Source: Rehaibacterium terrae
Lineage (GTDB): Bacteria > Pseudomonadota > Gammaproteobacteria > Xanthomonadales > Xanthomonadaceae
Direction: 5' to 3'
NCBI RefSeq assembly: GCF_014202935.1
Contig: NZ_JACHHX010000004.1
Coordinates: forward strand, 181,751 to 215,103
DNA: 33,353 nucleotides
This document shows positions 22,459 to 32,170 of the stretch, piece by piece. Position numbers and translations under genes: made by a program. The number at the start of each line of letters is the position of its first letter. The stretch's first letter is position 1. The notes beneath the pieces are model-generated. The model had not been told where the DNA came from, searched no databases, and saw only the letters and a program-made list of their open reading frames with translations.

Positions 22459-22469
22459 CGCGGCGCCGC

Positions 22470-23594
22470 TCAGGAGGTCATGCGCTCCCAGAACGACTTG
22501 ACGCCATCGAGGAACGAACTGGACCTGGGCGAATGGCGGCTCGCCCGCTCGCCTTCGAAAGTGGCCTCGAATTCTTCCAGCAGGCGGCGCTGCTCGGCAG
22601 TGAGATTGACCGGCGTTTCCACCACCACCTTGCAGATCAGGTCGCCGGTGGTGCTGCTGCGGACCGAACGCACGCCCTTGCCGCGCAGGCGGAACAGCTT
22701 GCCGGTCTGGGTCTCGGGCGGCACGCGGACCTCCGCCTCGCCGTCGAGCGTGGGCACGGTCAGCGTGGCGCCCAGCGCGGCCTGCGAGAAACGCAGCGGC
22801 ACCTCGCAGTACAGGTCGTCGCCGTCGCGCCGGAAGATGGGGTGTTCGCGGACACGTATCTCGATGTACAGGTCGCCCGCCGGCGCGCCAGCCGGGCCGG
22901 CCTCGCCCTCTCCGGCAAGGCGGATGCGGTCGCCGTTGTCGACCCCTGCGGGAATTTTCACCGACAGCGTCTTCTCGTCCTCGATCCGGCCGTTGCCGTG
23001 GCAGCTTCGGCAGGGATTGCTGATCACCTGGCCGCGACCGCCGCAGTGCGGGCAGGTCTGCTGGATCGAAAAGATGCCCTGCTGCAGGCGCACCCTGCCA
23101 TGGCCACGGCAGGTCGGACAGGTGTGGGTCCTGCCGTCGGCCGAGCCGCTGCCGCCACAGGGTTTGCAGGCGACCAGGGTCGGCACCTCGATCTGCTTCT
23201 GGACGCCGGAGACGGCCTCTTCCAGGTCCAGCTCGAGCACGAAGCGCAGGTCGGCGCCGCGGCTGGGGCCGCGGCTTCGGCCGCCACCGAAGATGTCGCC
23301 GAAGATGTCGCCGAAGATGTCGCCGACATCGGCATAGCCCGCCCCCCCGGGACCATGCCCCATGCCGGCCTCGAAGGCGGCATGGCCGTGCTGGTCGTAC
23401 ATCCGGCGCTTGGCCGGATCGGACAGCACCTCGTAGGCCTCCTTGGCCTCCTTGAAGCTTTCCTCGGCCGCCTTGCTGCCCGGATTACGGTCCGGATGGA
23501 ACTTCATCGCCAACCGGCGATAGGCCCTCTTCAGCTCATCGTCGCTGGCGCCGCGGCCGACGCCGAGGACTTCGTAGTAGTCGCGCTTGCTCAT
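22470..23594 (-). CDS. dnaJ: Chaperone DnaJ (Hsp40)
   Basis: Co-chaperone that delivers substrates to DnaK and stimulates its ATPase. The ATG at 23594 ([17 protein letters not shown]) gives 374 aa, against 376 in E. coli; the open frame extends 25 residues upstream into repeat DNA and is not used. The J domain carries HPDRNPG. A Gly-rich segment ([25 protein letters not shown]) precedes four zinc-finger repeats ([32 protein letters not shown]) and the C-terminal substrate-binding domains. It is last in hrcA-grpE-dnaK-dnaJ. Confidence 0.98.
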   Translation of the reverse strand: MSKRDYYEVLGVGRGASDDELKRAYRRLAMKFHPDRNPGSKAAEESFKEAKEAYEVLSDPAKRRMYDQHGHAAFEAGMGHGPGGAGYADVGDIFGDIFGDIFGGGRSRGPSRGADLRFVLELDLEEAVSGVQKQIEVPTLVACKPCGGSGSADGRTHTCPTCRGHGRVRLQQGIFSIQQTCPHCGGRGQVISNPCRSCHGNGRIEDEKTLSVKIPAGVDNGDRIRLAGEGEAGPAGAPAGDLYIEIRVREHPIFRRDGDDLYCEVPLRFSQAALGATLTVPTLDGEAEVRVPPETQTGKLFRLRGKGVRSVRSSTTGDLICKVVVETPVNLTAEQRRLLEEFEATFEGERASRHSPRSSSFLDGVKSFWERMTS

Positions 23595-23599
23595 CGGTA

Positions 23600-23687
23600 G
23601 CGAGCCGTCAGCGGTGAGCGGTGAGCGGCAAACACGAGAGCGATGGGCACCGGGATGCCCATCGCTCACCGCTCATCGCCAGGCCGC
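23600..23687. repeat. Palindrome and tandem units between dnaK and dnaJ
   Basis: A perfect 12-bp inverted repeat, GAGCGATGGGCA (23638-23649) and TGCCCATCGCTC (23656-23667), has a 6-base loop. It is flanked by tandem GCGGTGA-type units (23611-23627) and a reversed TCACCGCTC. There is no T-run, so it is unlikely to be a simple terminator. The stable stem could set relative dnaK/dnaJ expression by mRNA processing or attenuation, which is inference. Confidence 0.65.
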
Positions 23688-25604
<1,917 letters not shown>

Positions 25605-25655
25605 GATGGTGTGCTCCCGATGATGTCTTTTGCGGCCACGCCGCTTCTGTCGGCT

Positions 25656-25683
25656 ATGTAGGGGTCGCCGCTGTCAGTTCAAG
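25656..25683 (-). promoter_or_regulatory. Sigma-32-like heat-shock promoter before dnaK
   Basis: On the minus strand CTTGAAC (25677-25683), 13 bp, then CCCTACAT (25656-25663) closely follows the sigma-32 consensus CTTGAAA / CCCCATnT. It lies in the grpE-dnaK gap, 52 bp before the dnaK ATG. Confidence 0.65.
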
Positions 25684-25702
25684 GCCCTGCAAGCGGAAGG
25701 TC

Positions 25703-26233
25703 CTAGCCTTCGCTGTCTTTGGCCACCAGCACCAGCGCCGGCCGCAGCAGCCGGCCGTTGAGCAGGTAGCCCTTCTGGTAGACCTGCACCACCGTGCCCG
25801 GCGCTTGTCCGTCGGCTGGCACCATGCTCATGGCCTGGTGACACTCGGGATCGAAAGGCTGGCCGACCGGGTCGACGGCGACCAGACCGTTGTCGGCGGT
25901 CACCTTTTCCAGCTGACGCAGGGTGAGTTCGATCCCTTCGCGCAACTTGCCGGCATCGGCGCCCGGCGCGGACAGCCCGGCCTCCAGGCTGTCGAGCACC
26001 TGCAGCAGATCGCTCAGGAGACGCTCGTTGGCGAAGCGGACCGACTGCTCCAGCTCGCGGCTCATCCGCTTGCGCTGGTTGTCCAGCTCGGCGCGCTCGC
26101 GCAGACGCTCGTCGCGCAAACGGGCCAACTCTTCGCGGGCCGCGGCCAGCGCCTCGGCCAGGTTGTCGGTGTTTTCCATGCCGGTGGTGTCCACGGACGC
26201 GGCGGTGTCGCGTGCGGTGTCGGTGTTGTGCAT
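25703..26233 (-). CDS. grpE: Nucleotide exchange factor GrpE
   Basis: Co-chaperone that releases ADP from DnaK. At 176 aa it has a charged, disordered N-terminus, a long coiled-coil helix (about residues 25-75, AEALAAAREELARLRDERLRERAELDNQRKR split around its middle) and the C-terminal beta domain with GQPFDPECHQAMSMVP and VYQKGYLLNGRLLRPALV, the GrpE signature. AGGAAGGGAG upstream of the ATG at 26233 is a strong ribosome binding site. It lies between hrcA and dnaK in the usual operon order. Confidence 0.98.
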   Translation of the reverse strand: MHNTDTARDTAASVDTTGMENTDNLAEALAAAREELARLRDERLRERAELDNQRKRMSRELEQSVRFANERLLSDLLQVLDSLEAGLSAPGADAGKLREGIELTLRQLEKVTADNGLVAVDPVGQPFDPECHQAMSMVPADGQAPGTVVQVYQKGYLLNGRLLRPALVLVAKDSEG

Positions 26234-26297
26234 GCTCCCTTCCTGATGTCGTTGCGCGCCGGCGCGGACGGCCGGCGCGGCCCCGGGGTCACCCCGG

Positions 26298-27350
26298 TTA
26301 TTGGGTCGGCGCGGCGGGATTCAAGGCGGCACCGAGCACGTCGGCAGTGGCCTGCACCATGGGGATGACGCGCTCATAGGCCATGCGGGTGGGACCGATC
26401 ACGCCCAGCACACCCAGCACCTGCCCCTGCGGACCGCGATAGGGCGAGGTGATCACCGTGCAGCCGTCGAGCGGGGCCAGGCCGGTCTCCTCACCGATGA
26501 AGATGCGCACGCCCTGGGCCTGGATGCAGCCCTCCAGCAACTGCAGGATCTCGCGTTTGCGGGCGAAGGCTTCGAACAGTTCACGCAGGCGATCCAGATC
26601 GGACAGATCCTGCACGCCCATCAGCCGGGTCTGTCCGGCCACCAGCACGTCTTCGCTGCCCGGGTCGAGCGCCTGCTCGGCCAGGTCGGCGGCATTGGCA
26701 AGTGCCTGCTCCATCGCCTGATGGGCATCGCGGATCTCGCGCAGCAGGGTGTTGCGGATCTCCGACAGCGGGCGGCCGGCAAAGTGGGCGTTGAGGTAGT
26801 TGGCGGTCTGCTCCAGCTCCGAGGGACTGTACGGGCGGCGGGTATGGATGATCCGGTTCTGCACCTCGTTGTCGGTGAACACCAGGATCACCAGTACCCG
26901 CTGACCGTCCAGGGCGACGAAGTCGATGTGCCGGAAGGCGAACTGCTCGCGCCGCGGCACCGTCACCACGCCGACGAAGTGGGTCATCGCCGAGAGCAGC
27001 TCGGACACGTTCGACAGCAGCGTCTGGGTGCCGGCGCCGGCCGGCAGGTTGGCGCGCAGGCGGGCGATCTCGTCCGCTTCCAGCGGTTGCACCTGCAGCA
27101 GGCTGTCGACGAACACCCGGTAGCCCTGCGCGGTCGGGACCCGGCCGGCCGAGGTGTGCGGCGCGGCGACCAGGCCGATGTCCTCCAGGTCCGCCATGAT
27201 GTTGCGGATGGTCGCCGGACTCACGTCCAGCCCCGAGCGCTTGGCCAGGGTGCGCGACCCCACCGGCTCGCCCTCGCGGATGTACTGGGAGATCAGCGTC
27301 CGCAGCAGGCGGCGCGCGCGCGGGTCGAGGGTGGGGTACGGCGTGTTCAT
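26298..27350 (-). CDS. hrcA: Heat-inducible transcription repressor HrcA
   Basis: Repressor that binds CIRCE operators (TTAGCACTC-N9-GAGTGCTAA) and is stabilised by GroEL. The ATG at 27350 (MNTPYPTLDPRARRLLRTLIS) gives 350 aa, typical length; the frame extends 59 residues upstream without support. The N-terminal winged helix contains GEPVGSRTLAKRSGLDVSPATIRNIMADLEDIGL, the most conserved HrcA block. The ligand-like middle domain ends with FIGEETGLAPLDGCTVITSPYR. It heads the heat-shock operon. No CIRCE is visible upstream of it, so its target is probably elsewhere (groESL in relatives). Confidence 0.97.
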   Translation of the reverse strand: MNTPYPTLDPRARRLLRTLISQYIREGEPVGSRTLAKRSGLDVSPATIRNIMADLEDIGLVAAPHTSAGRVPTAQGYRVFVDSLLQVQPLEADEIARLRANLPAGAGTQTLLSNVSELLSAMTHFVGVVTVPRREQFAFRHIDFVALDGQRVLVILVFTDNEVQNRIIHTRRPYSPSELEQTANYLNAHFAGRPLSEIRNTLLREIRDAHQAMEQALANAADLAEQALDPGSEDVLVAGQTRLMGVQDLSDLDRLRELFEAFARKREILQLLEGCIQAQGVRIFIGEETGLAPLDGCTVITSPYRGPQGQVLGVLGVIGPTRMAYERVIPMVQATADVLGAALNPAAPTQ

Positions 27351-27376
27351 GCAGGCTCTTCGGGCGGTTTGTCGAT

Positions 27377-27405
27377 AGATAAGGCCGGCGGGGCGCGGGT
27401 GCAAG
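27377..27405 (-). promoter_or_regulatory. Sigma-32-like promoter before hrcA
   Basis: CTTGCAC (27399-27405), 14 bp, CCTTATCT (27377-27384) on the minus strand matches the heat-shock consensus at most positions and lies 26 bp before the hrcA ATG. TTGCAC could also be a sigma-70 -35 element. Confidence 0.5.
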
Positions 27406-27568
27406 TGGGACGGAAACCGGAAAAGGGGACAAGGGCCGTGGCGGCTGCCGTGACGGGAAACGCAGCCCGGGTTCCGCGCCCCACGCCTATCCACCGTCCC
27501 TTCCCATGCCCCCGGTTCACGCTGCAACCGCCGCGTGCTAGGGTTTCGCCGCCTTCGCGACCCCCGCC

Positions 27569-29242
27569 ATGCTCACCAGCCTGTATCTCAAGGACTTCGC
27601 CGTCGTCAGCGAGGCCGACGTGGCCTACGGCCCCGGCCTGACCGTGGTCTCGGGCGAGACCGGCGCCGGCAAGTCGTTGATGGTCGACGCCCTGCTGCTG
27701 CTCACCGGCGCCCGTGCCGATGCCGGCATGGTGCGTCATGGCGCCGAGCGCGCCGAGTTGAGCGCCGAGTTCGATCTGGTCGATGCGCCCGAAGCCCGCG
27801 CCTGGCTGCGCGAGGCCGAGCTGGACGAGGGCGACGGCTGCCAGATCCGCCGGGTGATCCGCGCCGACGGCGGCTCGCGGGCCTGGATCAACGGCCGCCC
27901 GGCCACCCTGGCCCAGCTCGGCGAACTGGGCGAGCGGCTGGTCGAGATCCACGGCCAGCACGAACACCAGGCACTGCTTTCGCGCGCCCACCAGCTGGCC
28001 CTGCTCGATGCCTTCGGCGGCCACCAGGCGCAGGCGGACGAGGTGCGCCGGCTGGCCGGGGAGTGGTCGGCGGTCGCCCGCCGACTGCAAGCGCTGTCCG
28101 CCAGCGGCGATGTCGCCGACCGTATCACCTACCTCGAACACCAGCTGACCGAACTCGGCGACGAAGCCCTCGCCGCCGAGGACATCGACGCCCTGCTCGC
28201 CGCCCACAAACGCCAGGCCAATGCCGCCGGCCTGATCCGGGGCTGCGAGTCGGCGCTGGCGCGGTTGTCGGGCGACGAGGGCTTCTCGCTCGATGGCACG
28301 CTGCGCCAGGTGCGCTCGGAGCTGGCCCGCCTGCTCGACGACGAGCCACGCTTGCGTGAGGTCGACGGCCTGCTCGATTCGGTCGCCATCCAGCTCGACG
28401 AGGCCGTGGCCGCGCTCGAGCGCGTGCGCGACAGCCTCGACATCGACCCCGAGCGGCTGCAAGAGCTGGAAGCCCGTCTCGCCCGCCTGCACGACCTGGC
28501 CCGCAAGCATCGTGTGCCGCTGGGCGGGCTGGCGACCCGTCGCGACGAACTCGCCGCCGAGCTCGAATCCCTGCGCGGCGCCGGCGAACAGGCCGAGCGG
28601 CTGGCGCGCGAGCAGAGCAGGCTGGCTGCCGACTGGCATCGCGCTGCGCAATCGCTCTCCGCGCTGCGCGTCGAAACCGCCGCCGCACTCGCTGACGCCG
28701 TCAGCGCCTTGATGGACGAGCTGGGCATGCGCGGCGGCCGCTTCGTCGCAGAACTGGAACCGGCCGACACCGGCTCGCCCGATCCGCAGGGCCTGGAGCG
28801 CGTCGAATTCCTCGTCTCCGCCAATCCCGGCCAACCCCCGCGCCCGCTGCGCAAGGTGGCCTCGGGCGGTGAACTCTCCCGCATCAGCCTCGCCATCGAG
28901 GTCGCCGCGCTCGGCCTGGACAGCGTGCCGACCATGGTCTTCGACGAAGTCGATAGTGGCATCGGCGGCGGCGTGGCCGAAGTGGTCGGCCGCAAGCTGC
29001 GCGCGCTGGGCGCCAAACGGCAGGTGCTGTGCGTCACCCACCTGCCGCAGGTCGCCGCCCTGGCCCACCGCCATTACCGCGTCAGCAAGGACGTCTCCGA
29101 CGGCGCCACGCACAGCGCCGTGGCCGCGCTCGACCAGGCCGCACGCATCGAGGAACTGGCGCGCATGCTCGGCGGCGTGGAGATCACCCGCGAAACCCGT
29201 GCCCATGCCAGGCAGATGCTGGAGCGCGGCCAGGCCGCCTGA
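27569..29242 (+). CDS. recN: DNA repair protein RecN (SMC-like ATPase)
   Basis: SMC-family ATPase for double-strand-break repair; 557 aa, against 553 in E. coli. Walker A is SGETGAGKS (28-36), at the start of the head domain. Two long coiled-coil arms (about 150-370) flank the centre. The ABC-type signature ASGGELSRISLAIEV and Walker B MVFDEVDSGIGGGVAEVVG follow, then VTHLPQVAALAHRHYRVSK. It is divergent from hrcA. TTCACG, 17 bp, TAGGGT (27515-27543) is a weak promoter candidate. No LexA-like box was recognised. Confidence 0.98.
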   Translation: MLTSLYLKDFAVVSEADVAYGPGLTVVSGETGAGKSLMVDALLLLTGARADAGMVRHGAERAELSAEFDLVDAPEARAWLREAELDEGDGCQIRRVIRADGGSRAWINGRPATLAQLGELGERLVEIHGQHEHQALLSRAHQLALLDAFGGHQAQADEVRRLAGEWSAVARRLQALSASGDVADRITYLEHQLTELGDEALAAEDIDALLAAHKRQANAAGLIRGCESALARLSGDEGFSLDGTLRQVRSELARLLDDEPRLREVDGLLDSVAIQLDEAVAALERVRDSLDIDPERLQELEARLARLHDLARKHRVPLGGLATRRDELAAELESLRGAGEQAERLAREQSRLAADWHRAAQSLSALRVETAAALADAVSALMDELGMRGGRFVAELEPADTGSPDPQGLERVEFLVSANPGQPPRPLRKVASGGELSRISLAIEVAALGLDSVPTMVFDEVDSGIGGGVAEVVGRKLRALGAKRQVLCVTHLPQVAALAHRHYRVSKDVSDGATHSAVAALDQAARIEELARMLGGVEITRETRAHARQMLERGQAA

Positions 29243-29252
29243 GGCCGTCCCT

Positions 29253-29267
29253 GCGGATCGGGTCCGC
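29253..29267. terminator. Small hairpin between convergent recN and fur
   Basis: GCGGA and TCCGC arms with a 5-base loop lie in the 27-bp gap between the two converging stops. It is weak, lacks a T-run and may not terminate. Confidence 0.25.
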
Positions 29268-29269
29268 GG

Positions 29270-29674
29270 TCACTTCTTCTTCGGCCGCACGTACAGCACC
29301 AGGCTGTGGTCCTCGATCACGTAGCCGTGCTTCTCGGCGATCTGGTGCTGCAGGCGCTCGATCTCCTCGCTGACGAACTCGATCACCTTGCCGGTTTCCA
29401 CGCAGACCATGTGGTCGTGGTGCTTGCCGCGATCCAGCTCGTAGACCGCCTGACCGCCCTCGAAGTTGTGCTTCATCACCAGCCCGGCCGCCTCGAACTG
29501 CGTCAGCACGCGGTAAACGGTGGCCAGGCCGATGTCCTCACCCTGCTCGATCAGTTCGCGGTAGATGTCCTCGGCGGTCTTGTGCCGTGGACTCGAATTC
29601 TCGAGGATCTCGAGGATGCGCATGCGCGGATGGGTGACCTTGAGTCCAGCCTTGCGCAGATCCTGGGATTCCAT
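29270..29674 (-). CDS. fur: Ferric uptake regulator Fur
   Basis: Iron-responsive repressor of 134 aa from the ATG at 29674 (MESQDLRKAGLKVTHPRMRI); the open frame runs 32 residues further but would cover the divergent promoter region. The winged helix (TAEDIYRELIEQGEDIGLATVYRVL) precedes the metal-binding dimer domain, with HHDHMVCVETGKVIEF at 85-100 and a later GYVIEDHSLVLYV. Only one Cys remains (C91; T94 in place of the second), and the C-terminal Cys pair of E. coli Fur is missing. The structural zinc site is therefore absent, as in Pseudomonas-type Fur. It is divergent from bamE, an arrangement conserved in pseudomonads and xanthomonads. Confidence 0.97.
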   Translation of the reverse strand: MESQDLRKAGLKVTHPRMRILEILENSSPRHKTAEDIYRELIEQGEDIGLATVYRVLTQFEAAGLVMKHNFEGGQAVYELDRGKHHDHMVCVETGKVIEFVSEEIERLQHQIAEKHGYVIEDHSLVLYVRPKKK

Positions 29675-29702
29675 GGCAGCTCCAACCTGAGGTGAACGCG
29701 GC

Positions 29703-29742
29703 ATGCCGGCGCGCCTTGCCGGCATCGGCGCTAGTGTATCAT
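29703..29742. promoter_or_regulatory. Shared fur/bamE promoter region with palindrome
   Basis: The 99-bp divergent gap has a perfect inverted repeat ATGCCGGC (29703-29710) / GCCGGCAT (29718-29725), then TATCAT (29737-29742) as a likely -10 for bamE, with TTGCCG 15 bp upstream overlapping the palindrome. On the other strand TACACT is a possible -10 for fur. The palindrome could be an operator or simply G+C-rich symmetry. Confidence 0.45.
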
Positions 29743-29773
29743 CCGGGCGTTTCCCCACCTGGCAACGCATCCC

Positions 29774-30166
29774 ATGCTGAAGACGTGGACGGTACTGGTC
29801 GTGGCGGCCCTCACGGCCGGCTGCGGCATCACCTACAGGCAGCCGATCTATCAGGGCAACCTGCTCGACACCCGCAATGTCGAGCAGCTCCAGCCCGGAC
29901 TGACCAAGCGCCAGGTACTGCTGCTGCTCGGTTCACCCTCGGTGGCCGACCCGTTCCACGCCGACCGCTGGGACTACATCGCCAGCGAGCGTACCGGCCG
30001 TGCCGGACGGACCCAGATCAAGAACTTCACGCTCCATTTCGAAGGCGACACGCTGGCGCGCTGGGAGGGCGAATACTTCGCCAAGCGCGACGAGGAGCTC
30101 GCCGCCGAGATGCGCAAGTTCGGCAACCTGCCGCGCGAGCGCGACCGCGACCGCCGCCGCCGCTGA
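29774..30166 (+). CDS. bamE: Outer membrane assembly lipoprotein BamE (OmlA/SmpA)
   Basis: Lipoprotein subunit of the BAM complex that inserts beta-barrel proteins into the outer membrane. The protein is 130 aa. A signal peptide (MLKTWTVLVVAALTAGC) ends in lipobox LTAGC with Cys17. The mature domain has the BamE/SmpA pattern YQGNLLDTRNVEQLQPGLTK, then QVLLLLGSPSVADPFHADRWDY. The C-terminus is Arg-rich (RERDRDRRRR), longer than E. coli BamE (113 aa). It is divergent from fur, and a membrane protein gene starts 3 bp after its stop. Confidence 0.94.
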   Translation: MLKTWTVLVVAALTAGCGITYRQPIYQGNLLDTRNVEQLQPGLTKRQVLLLLGSPSVADPFHADRWDYIASERTGRAGRTQIKNFTLHFEGDTLARWEGEYFAKRDEELAAEMRKFGNLPRERDRDRRRR

Positions 30167-30169
30167 CCC

Positions 30170-30637
30170 ATGCGCCTGCGGCAGCTCGCCATCCGTGCCC
30201 TGCCCTGGCTGCTGCTGGCCGGCATGACCGGCTTCGCCGCGATCGGCTGGGTGCATTTCATCGCCAAGGACCAGACCCTCTGGCAGCGCAGCTTCGAGAC
30301 GGTGCACACCGCCACCGCGCTGATCGACCGGCTCGACGCCCACGACACCCGGGCAGTGCGCGACGCCCTGCTCCGGCAGCGCGAGGAGCAGTGCGACTGG
30401 ATCGCGCGCTATGCCGAGCATGTGCCGCACGACCTGGCCGAGGCCCTGCGCCAGACCCGCGTCGTCTGCGACACACCGGTCCCGCCGTGGCCTGCGGATC
30501 ACGACGCGGCCCCGGAAGACTCGGAAGACATCGAACAGGCCGCGCCCGATGCGACGGGCGAGGAAGATGAGGCCGGAGAAGAAGCCCCCGAGACCACCGA
30601 CAGCGGCGAGCACACCGATCACCCCCGGGCTTCGTGA
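30170..30637 (+). CDS. Unrecognised membrane-anchored protein with acidic tail
   Basis: I do not recognise this 155-aa protein. Residues 1-30 (MRLRQLAIRALPWLLLAGMT, then GFAAIGWVHF) form a positive N-terminus plus one transmembrane anchor, predicting a periplasmic body. Residues 40-105 look helical, with two cysteines (in EEQCDWI and RVVCDTP). The last 45 residues are extremely acidic and Glu/Asp-rich and likely disordered. It starts 3 bp after bamE and is surely co-transcribed with it, which suggests but does not prove an envelope role. No ribosome binding site lies in the 3-bp gap, so translation is probably coupled to bamE. Confidence 0.8.
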   Translation: MRLRQLAIRALPWLLLAGMTGFAAIGWVHFIAKDQTLWQRSFETVHTATALIDRLDAHDTRAVRDALLRQREEQCDWIARYAEHVPHDLAEALRQTRVVCDTPVPPWPADHDAAPEDSEDIEQAAPDATGEEDEAGEEAPETTDSGEHTDHPRAS

Positions 30638-30879
30638 AATTCGACAGCGCCTGAGTAAAACACGCGCCCCGCGCACTTCATCCAGTCCTGAGGCCGGTGC
30701 CTCCCTTACCCCCGGCACGGGCACGCCAGGACTCCCGGGGCGGCTCGGCCCTTTCCATGTCTCCGCTGGGGCCGGAGTCGGAGTCGGTCCAGTGGACCGG
30801 CACCCGCCCGCCAGACTCGTGCCAGAACCGTTCCCGGCCCGCCTGAGGGGGAGGGGGCCCCGACTCGCACCCTCCCCTC
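30638..30879. other. Gap between convergent genes; palindrome, no gene
   Basis: No convincing gene. It contains a perfect CGGTCCA/TGGACCG palindrome with a 1-base centre (30785-30799), preceded by tandem GGAGTC units (about 30774-30785), and a C-rich end with repeat-like composition. A 77-codon minus-strand frame here looks like translated repeat. Confidence 0.5.
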
Positions 30880-31179
30880 TCAGCCGCCACCGTGCCGCTC
30901 GCGCTCCACACGCTGGCGACGGACCTCTTTCGGATCGGCCAGCAGCGGCCGCAGGATCTCCACCCGGTCGCCGTCGCGCAGCAGCGTCTGCGGCATCACC
31001 GGCCTGCCGTAGATCGCCAGCCGCTTCGGATCGACCACCAGCCCGGGCACCTGGGCGGCCAGTCCCGACGCCGCGATGGCCTGCTCCACCGTCGCGCCTT
31101 CGGCCAATGCGACCTGTGCCGACCAATGCCGCTCCGGCAGCGCATAGATCACCTCGACCCGGATCGCGCCCTCAGCCAT
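30880..31179 (-). CDS. rnfH: RnfH/UPF0125 family protein
   Basis: Ubiquitin-like beta-grasp protein of unknown function, conserved next to ratA. The ATG at 31179 (MAEGAIRVEVIYALPERHWS) gives 99 aa. The family pattern is visible: VEVIYALP, ATVEQAIAASGL, VDPKRLAIYGRPVMPQTLLRDGDRVEILRPL and a basic tail (DPKEVRRQRVERERH). It overlaps the end of ratA by 8 bp, so the two form an operon. An upstream ATG at 31194 is less like the family start. Confidence 0.93.
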   Translation of the reverse strand: MAEGAIRVEVIYALPERHWSAQVALAEGATVEQAIAASGLAAQVPGLVVDPKRLAIYGRPVMPQTLLRDGDRVEILRPLLADPKEVRRQRVERERHGGG

Positions 31180-31600
31180 CGCGCTGCGCCTCACGGCAGA
31201 ACTCGTCCACCAGCTTGTCCGCCAGGCCCTGGAAACCCATCGCCAGCGCCGAGCCCATCAGCTTGCCGGCCAGCTCGAAGTCGAGCAGCAGCCCTACCCG
31301 GCAGGCGCCCTCACCCAGCGACTGGAAGGTCCACACCCCCGACAGCCTGCGGAACGGACCCTCCACCAGCGCCAACTCGATCCGCTCCGGCCGCTGCAGG
31401 GTGTTGCGGGTGGTGAAGGCCGTGCGCAACCCGCCCAGCCTCAGCGCCAGCCGCGCCACCATGTGCGCGTCCGTGGCCTCGATCACATCGGCCGCCTCGC
31501 ACCAGCGGAAACGCGCCGGGTAGCCAGCCACGTCGTTGACCAGGTCGAACATCCGCTCGGCCGGTTGCCGCACCAGGGCGCTGCGCTGGATCGTCGTCAT
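31172..31600 (-). CDS. ratA: RatA-like START/polyketide-cyclase domain protein
   Basis: Single-domain START/coenzyme Q-binding (COQ10-like) protein of 142 aa. In E. coli RatA has been described both as an inhibitor of 70S ribosome formation and as a ubiquinone-linked factor, so its job is unsettled. Family features are IQRSALVRQPAERMFDLVNDVAGYPARFRWC at the N-terminus and the long C-terminal helix LMGSALAMGFQGLADKLVDEF. It is divergent from smpB by 71 bp, as in many gammaproteobacteria, and operonic with rnfH. Confidence 0.93.
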   Translation of the reverse strand: MTTIQRSALVRQPAERMFDLVNDVAGYPARFRWCEAADVIEATDAHMVARLALRLGGLRTAFTTRNTLQRPERIELALVEGPFRRLSGVWTFQSLGEGACRVGLLLDFELAGKLMGSALAMGFQGLADKLVDEFCREAQRDG

Positions 31601-31671
31601 CGGGGTTCCGTACCGCGCCCCTCGCCCGCCCGCCGCGCATGCGCGACAATGGCCGTCGATAAGGAACGCAC

Positions 31672-32169
31672 ATGTCGAAGAAAGACAAGAACAAGAAGGA
31701 TACCGAAAGCGGCGGCACCATCGCGCTCAACAAGCGCGCCCGCCACGAGTACCACCTGATCGAGCGCCACGAGGCCGGCCTCGCCCTGCAAGGCTGGGAG
31801 GTCAAGGCCATCCGCGCCGGCCGCGCCAACATCGGCGAGAGCTACGCCATCGTGCGCGGCGGCGAGCTGTACCTGTTCGGCGCCCGGATCACCCCGCTGA
31901 TCACCGCATCCACCCACGTCGTCGCCGACGACCGCCGCACCCGCAAGCTGCTGATGCACAAGCACGAGATCGACAAGCTGGTCGGCAAGGTCGAGCGCGA
32001 GGGCTATACCCTCATCCCGACGGCGATGTACTGGAAGCGCAACAAGATCAAGCTCGAACTGGCGCTGGCCAAGGGCAAGCAGGCCCACGACAAGCGCGCC
32101 GCCAGCAAGGAACGCGACTGGCAGCGCGAAAAGGCGCGGGTGATGCGAAAGCACAACCCCGACGCTTGA
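31672..32169 (+). CDS. smpB: SsrA-binding protein SmpB
   Basis: Small RNA-binding protein that loads tmRNA into stalled ribosomes for trans-translation. The 165 aa have the OB-fold family motifs: [32 protein letters not shown], then [35 protein letters not shown] and the basic helical tail [26 protein letters not shown] that enters the mRNA channel. The AAGGA before the ATG at 31672 is a good ribosome binding site. Its partner RNA gene ssrA lies 269 bp downstream on the same strand. Confidence 0.98.
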   Translation: MSKKDKNKKDTESGGTIALNKRARHEYHLIERHEAGLALQGWEVKAIRAGRANIGESYAIVRGGELYLFGARITPLITASTHVVADDRRTRKLLMHKHEIDKLVGKVEREGYTLIPTAMYWKRNKIKLELALAKGKQAHDKRAASKERDWQREKARVMRKHNPDA

Positions 32170-32170
32170 G

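Noticed and set aside
26234-27568. CIRCE operator near hrcA or grpE
   Set aside because: I looked for TTAGCACTC and GAGTGCTAA or close variants and found none.
27347-29206. A 619-codon minus-strand frame opposite recN
   Set aside because: Antisense shadow; recN has all ATPase motifs on the plus strand.
30678-30911. A 77-codon minus-strand frame between the bamE-linked gene and rnfH
   Set aside because: Pro/Gly-rich translation typical of intergenic repeat DNA, overlapping the rnfH end; no ribosome binding site.
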